A DNA stretch of 8,995 bases, from NCBI GenBank assembly GCA_017379815.1, contig JAFNVK010000092.1, positions 1 through 8,995 of the forward strand, read 5' to 3'. Positions 1 to 5,395 of this stretch are shown piece by piece. Both the position numbers and the translations under genes were made by a program. Each line of letters starts with the position of its first letter. The first letter of the stretch is position 1. The notes below the pieces were generated by a model. It ran no database searches, had not been told where the DNA came from, and was given only the letters and a program-made list of their open reading frames with translations. Source of the DNA: Clostridia bacterium. GTDB lineage: Bacteria; Bacillota; Clostridia; Oscillospirales; CAG-272.

Positions 1-892
1 CGAGAATAAGATTCATGTTCTGAATGGCGGCGCCCGAAGCGCCCTTGCCGAGATTGTCAAAGCGGGCAACGAGCAGGATCCTGTCGGCATTTCCCGCAAG
101 TGTGATCTGCATCGTGTCCTTGCCCGAAAGCGCGGCGGCGGAAAGGAAGCCTGCCTCGCCTGCCTCGGGAAGAAAACGGATCAACCCCTCGCGGTAATAA
201 TCGGCGTAAAGCTCGCCGATACGCTTTGGCGAGACCGAGAGCTGCTCTGAAAAGAGCGGGACGGTCACCTCCATGCCGCTGTAAAAGGGAGCGACGATGG
301 GACAGAAGATCGGCGGACGCGAAAGACCGCATACGGCTTGCATTTCGGCCAGATGCTTGTGCTGCTGGGAAAGTCCGTACATCCGCGGAGCATCAAGGAG
401 CGGATCGCGAGAGTCGCCCTCGTACTCGGCGATCATCTTCTTCCCTCCGCCCGAATATCCCGTCAGAGAGGTACAGGTCAGCGCGGCGTCGGGAGAGAGG
501 AAGCCCTCTTTGACGAGCGGTGCGATGAGCGCGACGAAGCCGCTGGCGTGACAACCGGGATTGGCAATGCGCTTTGAGGTGCGGATGCGCTCACGCTGAC
601 CGCAAAGCTCGGGCATGCCGTAGACCCAGCCGGGAGCGGTTCTGTGCGCGGTGGAGGTGTCAATGATCACGGCGTCTGTGTTTTCTGCCAGAGCCACGGA
701 TTCTTTTGCGGCATCGTCAGGCAGACAGAGAAAGACTACGTCGGCCTCTTCGATCGCCTTTTGCCTTGCCGAAGGCTCCTTGCGCACCGCCTCGGGGAGT
801 GTGATCAGGGAGATCTCCTTTCGCTCGGAAAGACGCTCTCTTATGCGGAGCCCCGTCGTGCCGGCGCTCCCATCGATAAATACCTTTGCCAT
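1..892 (-). CDS. argC: N-acetyl-gamma-glutamyl-phosphate reductase, type 2 (3' end cut by window edge)
   Basis: This enzyme reduces N-acetyl-glutamyl-phosphate to the semialdehyde with NADPH, the third step of arginine synthesis, in the cytoplasm. I translated 297 codons from ATG at 892. The N-terminus MAKVFIDGSAGTTGL is the Rossmann nucleotide-binding loop typical of the short type 2 family. The nucleophile is Cys114 in NPGCHASG, and His178/His180 in QQHKH are candidates for the catalytic base. TGYSGGGKK lies at 144-152. The end, DNLGKGASGAAIQNMNL, is the usual C-terminal motif, so from the roughly 310-residue family length only about 10-15 residues are missing. A GAGGTG Shine-Dalgarno (896-901) lies only 3 bases before the ATG, slightly close but acceptable. 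No frameshift is seen. The gene is transcribed away from rhaA, and its promoter and likely ArgR sites are listed separately. Downstream arginine genes, if any, lie outside the window. Confidence 0.93.
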   Translation of the reverse strand, partial: MAKVFIDGSAGTTGLRIRERLSERKEISLITLPEAVRKEPSARQKAIEEADVVFLCLPDDAAKESVALAENTDAVIIDTSTAHRTAPGWVYGMPELCGQRERIRTSKRIANPGCHASGFVALIAPLVKEGFLSPDAALTCTSLTGYSGGGKKMIAEYEGDSRDPLLDAPRMYGLSQQHKHLAEMQAVCGLSRPPIFCPIVAPFYSGMEVTVPLFSEQLSVSPKRIGELYADYYREGLIRFLPEAGEAGFLSAAALSGKDTMQITLAGNADRILLVARFDNLGKGASGAAIQNMNLIL

Positions 893-904
893 GGCCACCT
901 CATA

Positions 905-943
905 AATGAATAAAAATCCGTATATATTGAATAAAAAACAAAA
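905..943. promoter_or_regulatory. Two tandem ARG-box-like operators in the argC leader
   Basis: Two 18-bp sites, 905-922 (AATGAATAAAAATCCGTA) and 926-943 (ATTGAATAAAAAACAAAA), both begin with the TGAATAAAAA half of the ArgR/AhrC consensus WNTGAATWWWWATTCANW. They differ from it at 2 and 3 positions, all in the right half. They are separated by 3 bp, giving 21 bp from box to box, which is the usual spacing for cooperative ArgR hexamer binding. They lie between the argC promoter and its ribosome binding site, so bound repressor would block transcription just after its start. Binding is inferred, and no argR gene is present in the window. Confidence 0.6.
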
Positions 944-964
944 TTTGCCTTTATTTATGCAGAT

Positions 965-993
965 ATTATACTCAATTTTATTGATTTTGTCAA
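965..993 (-). promoter_or_regulatory. Sigma-A promoter of argC
   Basis: Read on the minus strand, TTGACA (988-993) and TATAAT (965-970) are separated by exactly 17 bp, a full match to the vegetative consensus. The expected start is near 958, which gives a leader of about 65 bases containing the two ARG-box-like sites. Such a strong core promoter fits a gene controlled by a repressor. Confidence 0.9.
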
Positions 994-1026
994 TACGATT
1001 TGCATATTTTTTCGCACTTTTTCGGT

Positions 1027-1048
1027 TTTTTAGGTATCTGCCTAAAAA
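1027..1048. repeat. 22-bp inverted repeat in the argC/rhaA divergent region
   Basis: TTTTTAGG (1027-1034) is followed by a 6-base spacer and then its exact reverse complement CCTAAAAA (1041-1048). It sits about 33 bp upstream of the argC -35 box and about 110 bp upstream of the rhaA -35 box. Lying outside both predicted transcripts, it looks more like a protein-binding operator than a terminator. The bound factor is unknown. Confidence 0.45.
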
Positions 1049-1106
1049 TTCAACCTCTTTAGCCGTTTTTTTGCAGAAAATGAGCAGAATATTCCCTCTT
1101 TTATAG

Positions 1107-1142
1107 GGGGTCATATTTTCTGATTAGGGGTCTATTTTTCTG
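1107..1142 (+). promoter_or_regulatory. 20-bp-period direct repeat upstream of the rhaA promoter
   Basis: GGGGTCATATTTTCTG (1107-1122) and GGGGTCTATTTTTCTG (1127-1142) match at 13 of 16 positions and start 20 bp apart, about two helical turns. A weak third start, GGGTGA, falls at 1147, again 20 bp on. The pair ends 15 bp before the rhaA -35 box. Direct repeats on one helix face next to a weak -35 are the usual layout for AraC-family activators, the class that controls rhamnose genes in many bacteria. The activator itself is not in the window, so this is inference. Confidence 0.5.
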
Positions 1143-1157
1143 TTTTGGGTGAACCTA

Positions 1158-1186
1158 TTGCAAAAGATCCCGTTTTTAACTATAAT
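1158..1186 (+). promoter_or_regulatory. Sigma-A promoter of rhaA
   Basis: TTGCAA (1158-1163, 4 of 6 consensus) and TATAAT (1181-1186) are 17 bp apart. The expected start is near 1193, giving a leader of about 36 bases. The weak -35 next to upstream direct repeats suggests an activated promoter. Confidence 0.75.
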
Positions 1187-1216
1187 ATAGACAATAAAAG
1201 GAAAATAAATTTATAT

Positions 1217-1221
1217 GGAGG
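1217..1221 (+). promoter_or_regulatory. Ribosome binding site of rhaA
   Basis: GGAGG lies 7 bases before ATG at 1229. It decides the start. The reading frame stays open upstream to a TTG at 1145, but that codon lies before the promoter and cannot be on the predicted transcript. Confidence 0.85.
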
Positions 1222-1228
1222 TTTCCCC

Positions 1229-2479
1229 ATGACCCAGAAAGAACTTTATCAAATCGCGAAGGAGCGTTACGCCGCAGCCGGTGTTGATACCGAGGCGGCT
1301 ATTGAAAAGCTCTCTAAAGTGATCATTTCCATGCACTGCTGGCAGGGCGACGACGTTAAGGGCTTTGAGAATGCAGGCGAGCTGACCGGCGGCATTCAGA
1401 CGACCGGTAACTATCCCGGTGCCGCAACCAATCCCGAGCAGCTGATGCAGGATATTGACAAGGCGCTTTCCCTCATTCCCGGAAAGCATAAGATCAACGT
1501 ACATGCCTGCTACGGCATCTATGAGGACGGCAAGATCGCTGACCGCGACCAGATCAAGCCCGAGCATTTCCGCCCTTGGGTAGAGTTTGCCAAGGCACGC
1601 GGACTGGGTCTTGACTTCAACCCCACCTACTTCTCTCATCCTCTTGCCGCCAACGGCACGCTGACCAACCCCGACGAGGAGATCCGCGCCTTCTGGATCC
1701 GTCACGGCATTGCCTGCATCCGCATCTCCGAGTATTTTGCCCGCGAGACCGGTATGCCCTGCCTGATGAACATCTGGATCCCCGACGGCCTGAAGGATAT
1801 CCCTGCAGACCGCCTCGGCCCGAGAATGCGCTATATGGATTCTCTGGACAAGATCCTGGGCTGCGGATATGACAAGAGCCTCGTTTACGTTACGCTCGAG
1901 TCCAAGGTGTTCGGTATCGGCTTTGAGTCTTATACGGCCGGCTCGGCAGAGTTCACGCTTTCCTACTCCGCTACGCGTGGCATTCTCCCGCTCATGGACA
2001 ACGGTCACTACCATCCCACCGAGGTGGTTTCGGACAAGATCTCGGCGCTGCTCTGCTTCAACGAGAAGATCGCTCTGCACGTCACGCGCGGTGTGCGTTG
2101 GGATTCCGACCACGTCGTTCGCTACGACGACGAGACCGTTGAGATGATGAAGGAGGTCGTCCGCAACGACGCGCTTGACCGCGTGATCCTTGCTACCGAC
2201 TATTTTGATGCCTCCATCAACCGCCTTGCCGCTTGGGTCATCGGCGTACGCTCGGTACAGAAGGCTCTGCTCAACGCTCTGCTTCTCCCGAACGAAAAGC
2301 TCAAGCAGCTGCAGGATTCCTCTCAGTTCACCGAGCTGATGATGCTGCAGGAGGAGATGAAGTTCTACCCGATCGGCGACGTTTGGAACGAGTTCTGCGC
2401 ACGCGCAGGCATCGTCGGCGACGAGAAGTGGTTCCTGACCCTGCAGGAGTACGAGAAGAACGTTCTCGCCAACAGATAA
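1229..2479 (+). CDS. rhaA: L-rhamnose isomerase
   Basis: This enzyme interconverts L-rhamnose and L-rhamnulose, the first intracellular step of rhamnose use. The family often also acts on rare sugars such as D-allose. The product is 416 residues, almost the same as E. coli RhaA (about 419), and looks complete. It is a TIM-barrel metalloenzyme. The family motif HCWQGDDVKGFE is at 36-47. Metal ligands can be placed by a constant offset of 10 from E. coli: Glu224, Asp257, His284 and Asp324 for the structural site, and His260, Asp292 and Asp294 for the catalytic site, in DNGHYHP, IALHV, RWDSDH and ATDYFD. All are present, so it should be active. No rhaB, rhaD, rhaM or transporter gene adjoins it; the neighbours are argC (divergent) and topB (convergent). 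Many codons end in C or G and AAG/GAG are common, suggesting good expression when induced. Confidence 0.95.
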   Translation: MTQKELYQIAKERYAAAGVDTEAAIEKLSKVIISMHCWQGDDVKGFENAGELTGGIQTTGNYPGAATNPEQLMQDIDKALSLIPGKHKINVHACYGIYEDGKIADRDQIKPEHFRPWVEFAKARGLGLDFNPTYFSHPLAANGTLTNPDEEIRAFWIRHGIACIRISEYFARETGMPCLMNIWIPDGLKDIPADRLGPRMRYMDSLDKILGCGYDKSLVYVTLESKVFGIGFESYTAGSAEFTLSYSATRGILPLMDNGHYHPTEVVSDKISALLCFNEKIALHVTRGVRWDSDHVVRYDDETVEMMKEVVRNDALDRVILATDYFDASINRLAAWVIGVRSVQKALLNALLLPNEKLKQLQDSSQFTELMMLQEEMKFYPIGDVWNEFCARAGIVGDEKWFLTLQEYEKNVLANR

Positions 2480-2496
2480 TTTCTGCTCATAAAAGC

Positions 2497-2538
2497 AAAA
2501 CGGACAGATCTCCGATCGCGGAGGTCTGTCCGTTTTTT
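2497..2538. terminator. Bidirectional Rho-independent terminator between rhaA and topB
   Basis: A long hairpin pairs CGGACAGATCTCCG (2501-2514) with CGGAGGTCTGTCCG (2519-2532) around a 4-base ATCG loop, with one G-T wobble. Flanking A and T runs extend the stem. On the plus strand it is followed by TTTTTTG. On the minus strand the stem is followed by TTTTGCTTTT. It starts about 17 bases after the rhaA stop and about 6 bases after the topB stop, so it serves both convergent genes. Confidence 0.92.
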
Positions 2539-2542
2539 GTTC

Positions 2543-4753
2543 TTAATATTCCGGAGGCGGATCGTCGGGCGGCGGAGGTGCTTCTCCGTCCCAGATCTGT
2601 CCCCCTGCGGCAGAAGCCGTATTCTTAGGAGGAAAATCAAAGACGGCGCGCCCGTTTTCCAGCTTTAGGGCGGCGCTGAAGGGATTTCCGTTTTTGGACG
2701 TAAAGCCCTCGATCAGTTCGGTTTTTCCGTCCTCGGTGAGTTGCCTTAGATGATGGATCGAGACGGTTTTTCCGCAGATTCGCGTGTTGACCGAAAAGCG
2801 GCAGCCCTCGCGATATCCCGAGCAGCCGTAAAAGCTGCGCTGACGCTTCAGGTCTTTTCCGCAAAGCGGACACTTCCCTACCACGTCACCAAAGAAGCCG
2901 ATCTCGGAATCCTTGAGGAACGTGGGATCGACCTTTTTGGAAAAGATCTCGCGGATCTCCTCCTCGGCAAGGGCTACGCTCTCCCTGACGGTCATGCTTC
3001 CGCGATAGACGCGCTTCAAGGCCTGGCCGAGCTGAGAGGTCTTGTATTTATCCATGGAGATCTGCATCTGCAAAAGCGATTCGATCAGGAATTCACCGCC
3101 CGGCAGGATGGTATAAACGTCCTTTTTAAGGTCAATGTAACCGCTCTTGCGCGCGTTGTCGATGATTCCCGTTCGCGTGGCCTCGGTGCCAAGCTCAAGG
3201 CCTTCGAAGATCGCACGGTAGTCCTCGCTGTCATCGGCTTGCGCCCCTTCCTCCTCGGCCTCTGCGCTTTCCTTTGCGGCCTTTTTCTCCTCCTTGAAGG
3301 GGTTTTTGAGGTAGTTGTTCAGGGTTTCGATGGTGTAGTGCCTCGGCGGCGTGGTCTCCTTCTCGGCGGGCTTGAAGTCGATGTTTACGGCGTCGCCCTT
3401 TTTAAGATTGGGCAGAAGCTTGTCCCGCTGAGTGTAATCGTCGTATTTGGTCCAGCCCTTTTCCAGCATGGTCATGCCGCGAAGCACGAACTCCTCAAGG
3501 TCGCCCACGGCAACCGTGATCTCGGTGCGAAAGACGACGCATTCCTCGGCGCAGAACACGGCCACAAAGCGGCGGAAGACGGTGGAATAGACCTGCATCT
3601 CGCGCTCGCTGAGCTGATGCTTGTCGGGGATTTTGTAGGTCGGCGTCAGGGCGGAGTGGGATTCGATCTTGCTGTCGTCAAAGATGCCCTTGTGATCCTT
3701 GAAGACCACGGGATAGCCGATCTTGGCGCAGCTCTCGAGGATCTTGCGGATCTTCCCCTTCTCTGCCGTGGCGAGATACTCGGAGTTGGTACGCGGATAG
3801 GTGAGATAGCCCTTTTCGTAAAGCCCTTGCACGATGGAAAGGCTTTCCTGCATGGACATCTTATACTTCTTTCCCAGCACGTTCTGCAGCTTGGAGAGTG
3901 AATAAAGCTTGCCCGGAGAAAGGCGGTCCTTCTTTTGCTTGACGTCCTTGACGTAAGCACCGGTCTGGTTATAGCGGCGGCAAAGCTCGAGCGCATTCTG
4001 CAGCTCGTCCGCCTCAAAGCGGTGCTTGGAGACAAGCTCCACGACCTCACCGTTCGTTTCTTCCTTACTGACGGGAGAAAAATACTTTCCGGGCACGAAA
4101 TGGCGGATCGCCATGTCACGGTCGTAAATGGCTTTGACGATTGGCACGATCACGCGTCCCACGCGTAAAAGCGTTCCCGATTTGAGGGTGGCGTAACGGG
4201 TCAGGTTAACGCCGTAAAGCCAATCGATATAGGTGCGGGCAAAGCCCTCGTCGGCAAGAGCGTCATACTCCTGCTCGTCCTTCATGTCCTGCAGGGCGGC
4301 CGCAACGGTCTGCGGCGTCTGGTCGGGGAGCCAGAGACGCTTGAGCGCCTTGGGCGTTTTCAGGGCGTGACGAATGCACAGACGCACGATGATCTCTCCC
4401 TCGCGGTCTGCGTCTCCCGCGTTGACGATGGTGTCCACGTCGGGGCGGTTGCAGAGCTGCTCGATCACGGCGAACTGACGCTGAATGCCGCTGTCCGGCT
4501 TTTTATCGGCTCCCGGGCGAAGCTCAAAGCGAAATTCCTCCGGAAAGCAAGGAAGGTTCTCCATCGTCCAACGGGACGTGGCGGAGGGCGTTTTGCCGTA
4601 TGCTTCAATGTCGCACAGGGAAAACAGATGACCAAAGGCCCAGGTGATCAGATAGCCCTGGCCTTCAAGATACCCTTGTCGCTTTTGCATAGGACCGATT
4701 CCTGCGGCAATGTTTCGGCCAAGGCTTGGCTTTTCGGCAATGATGAGGATCAA
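2543..4753 (-). CDS. topB: Type IA DNA topoisomerase (topoisomerase III family)
   Basis: This enzyme cuts one DNA strand through a 5'-phosphotyrosine link, passes a strand and reseals; topoisomerase III mainly unlinks replication and recombination intermediates. The product is 736 residues. The Toprim domain is N-terminal, with AEKPS at 6-10 (Glu7) and DADREGE at 114-120. The catalytic tyrosine is Tyr319 in GYLTYPRTNSEYL. HSALTPT is at 366-372, and the late core motif LGTEATRTGIID is at 521-532. One zinc ribbon follows (Cys628, Cys631, Cys644, Cys651), then a proline-rich tail. Oddities: Asn323 replaces the Asp usual after TYPRT/S; VGRVIVPIV (198-206) replaces the usual GRVQTP; and an acidic, lysine-rich insert (about 487-512) precedes the last core motif. 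These may mark a clostridial subfamily. The start is TTG, chosen from the Toprim N-terminus and the ribosome site. It probably has its own weak promoter downstream of the P-loop gene's terminator. Confidence 0.93.
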   Translation of the reverse strand: MILIIAEKPSLGRNIAAGIGPMQKRQGYLEGQGYLITWAFGHLFSLCDIEAYGKTPSATSRWTMENLPCFPEEFRFELRPGADKKPDSGIQRQFAVIEQLCNRPDVDTIVNAGDADREGEIIVRLCIRHALKTPKALKRLWLPDQTPQTVAAALQDMKDEQEYDALADEGFARTYIDWLYGVNLTRYATLKSGTLLRVGRVIVPIVKAIYDRDMAIRHFVPGKYFSPVSKEETNGEVVELVSKHRFEADELQNALELCRRYNQTGAYVKDVKQKKDRLSPGKLYSLSKLQNVLGKKYKMSMQESLSIVQGLYEKGYLTYPRTNSEYLATAEKGKIRKILESCAKIGYPVVFKDHKGIFDDSKIESHSALTPTYKIPDKHQLSEREMQVYSTVFRRFVAVFCAEECVVFRTEITVAVGDLEEFVLRGMTMLEKGWTKYDDYTQRDKLLPNLKKGDAVNIDFKPAEKETTPPRHYTIETLNNYLKNPFKEEKKAAKESAEAEEEGAQADDSEDYRAIFEGLELGTEATRTGIIDNARKSGYIDLKKDVYTILPGGEFLIESLLQMQISMDKYKTSQLGQALKRVYRGSMTVRESVALAEEEIREIFSKKVDPTFLKDSEIGFFGDVVGKCPLCGKDLKRQRSFYGCSGYREGCRFSVNTRICGKTVSIHHLRQLTEDGKTELIEGFTSKNGNPFSAALKLENGRAVFDFPPKNTASAAGGQIWDGEAPPPPDDPPPEY

Positions 4754-4760
4754 GACGCAA

Positions 4761-4768
4761 CCTCCCTT
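4761..4768 (-). promoter_or_regulatory. Ribosome binding site deciding the TTG start of topB
   Basis: AAGGGAGG on the minus strand lies 7 bases before TTG at 4753-4751. A nearer TTG directly after the site is out of frame. The protein then opens MILIIAEKPS, exactly where Toprim domains begin, so TTG is the likely start. Confidence 0.85.
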
Positions 4769-4773
4769 CTGTC

Positions 4774-4802
4774 ATTTTAGTCGGTATTTTCGCGGAATAA
4801 AA
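4774..4802 (-). promoter_or_regulatory. Candidate weak promoter of topB
   Basis: TAAAAT (4774-4779, minus strand) matches the -10 box at 5 of 6 positions and would start transcription a few bases before the ribosome site. The sequence 17 bp upstream (TTTTAT, 4797-4802) is a poor -35 and overlaps the T-run of the preceding terminator. Read-through from the P-loop gene is the alternative. Confidence 0.3.
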
Positions 4803-4840
4803 AATCCGCAGCTCTGCAGGGGGTCCGGCAGAACTGCGGA
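4796..4840 (-). terminator. Rho-independent terminator of the P-loop gene
   Basis: On the minus strand TCCGCAGTTCTGC pairs with GCAGAGCTGCGGA (13 bp, one G-T wobble) around a 10-base loop, followed by TTTTTTATT. A second small hairpin, CCCC-ACTTT-GGGG (4848-4860), lies between it and the stop codon. The arrangement ends the P-loop transcript before topB. Confidence 0.85.
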
Positions 4841-4868
4841 AGATGATCCCCAAAGTGGGGTGATGAAA

Positions 4869-5273
4869 TCAGACGAACTGACGAATGATTTCGGAAGCGG
4901 TCTCCAGGGGGGTGGAAACGGTCATGACCAGGTTTACGTTCAGCTTGGAGGCAAGCTTGTTCAGCTCGGGAGCAAGAGCCTCAAAGGCGGCCAGATCTCC
5001 GCAGATCTTGAGCGTTCCGTCCACGAAAAGATCGGTGACGTCGTGATTGCTGGAGAGAATGCCTGCGATAAAGCCGTAGAGAGCCTGGGCATCTGCGATC
5101 ATATATTCTTCCACGTTAACCAAGCGAGCCGTAGGCTTAATGTCATATCTGAGCTTGACGCCCTTCTCAATGCAAACAACGTCGCCCTTGGTTACTTCCA
5201 GAGCACCGTTTACCAGATTGATCAGAGTTTTCGTCTTTCCCGTGCCTTTGACTCCAACGATTAATTTCAACAT
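4869..5273 (-). CDS. Small P-loop NTP-binding protein, function unknown (clostridial 'PilT-like' annotation)
   Basis: The product is 134 residues and appears soluble, with no membrane segment. It opens with a beta strand and a Walker A loop, GVKGTGKT (7-14). A Walker-B-like strand ends in Asp85 (DLFVDGTLKI, 81-90). A further hydrophobic strand, NLVMTVST (114-121), would be core. The conserved-looking segment VVCIEKGVKLRYDI lies at 32-45. From memory, similar short proteins are common in Clostridia and often labelled 'twitching motility protein PilT' or just ATP-binding protein. The secretion-ATPase Asp and His boxes of real PilT are absent and the protein is far too short, so that name should not be trusted. 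Its role is unknown. The start is ATG at 5273, with GGGAGG 9 bases upstream. It is monocistronic, with its own strong promoter, a palindrome at the transcript start and a strong terminator. Confidence 0.8.
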   Translation of the reverse strand: MLKLIVGVKGTGKTKTLINLVNGALEVTKGDVVCIEKGVKLRYDIKPTARLVNVEEYMIADAQALYGFIAGILSSNHDVTDLFVDGTLKICGDLAAFEALAPELNKLASKLNVNLVMTVSTPLETASEIIRQFV

Positions 5274-5305
5274 GTAATTTTACCTCCCACAATTCAAACG
5301 GTCGG

Positions 5306-5320
5306 CAAGGACCGTCCTTG
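5306..5320. repeat. Perfect palindrome at the transcription start of the P-loop gene
   Basis: CAAGGAC-C-GTCCTTG is a perfect 7-bp inverted repeat around one base, covering about +1 to +15 of the predicted transcript. It overlaps a second inverted repeat, ACGGTC (5298-5303) with GACCGT (5310-5315), which could form a small RNA stem. The position suits a repressor operator or a leader structure. No known operator is recognised. Confidence 0.45.
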
Positions 5321-5327
5321 TAAGACC

Positions 5328-5356
5328 ATTATAACAAATTCCGGTAATAAAGTCAA
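5328..5356 (-). promoter_or_regulatory. Sigma-A promoter of the P-loop gene (extended -10)
   Basis: On the minus strand TTGACT (5351-5356, 5 of 6) and TATAAT (5328-5333) are 17 bp apart, and TGT directly before TATAAT makes an extended -10. The expected start is near 5321. The promoter begins about 40 bp after the pgi stop codon, so this gene does not depend on pgi transcription. Confidence 0.88.
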
Positions 5357-5395
5357 GGGGTTTTCTTGCCGTTCTGATGAATTTTTCTGTACTGA

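Noticed and set aside
906..1106. A 66-codon AT-rich open frame in the divergent region
   Set aside because: It runs through the ARG boxes and argC promoter. Its phenylalanine/leucine-rich hydrophobic translation is what AT-rich DNA gives by chance, and no ribosome site precedes it.
1145..1228. A 28-codon upstream extension of rhaA starting at TTG
   Set aside because: It spans the rhaA promoter, so it cannot be transcribed from it. The ATG at 1229 has a strong ribosome site and gives the normal family N-terminus.
893..1228. Riboswitch or T-box leader in the long intergenic region
   Set aside because: The argC leader is only about 65 bases and the rhaA leader about 36. Neither has the stems or conserved blocks of a riboswitch or T-box.
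1211..2113. A 300-codon open frame antisense to rhaA
   Set aside because: It covers the rhaA core with no recognisable domain and runs into the rhaA ribosome site. It is a codon-bias shadow.
2750..3901. A 383-codon open frame antisense to topB
   Set aside because: Its repetitive leucine/valine/glycine composition is the reverse of GC-rich topB codons. No domain is recognisable and topB is unambiguous on the other strand.
5340..5395. Possible terminator after pgi, from the ATCAG/CTGAT repeats
   Set aside because: The repeats are short, widely spaced and not followed by a clear T-run, so I do not call a terminator here.
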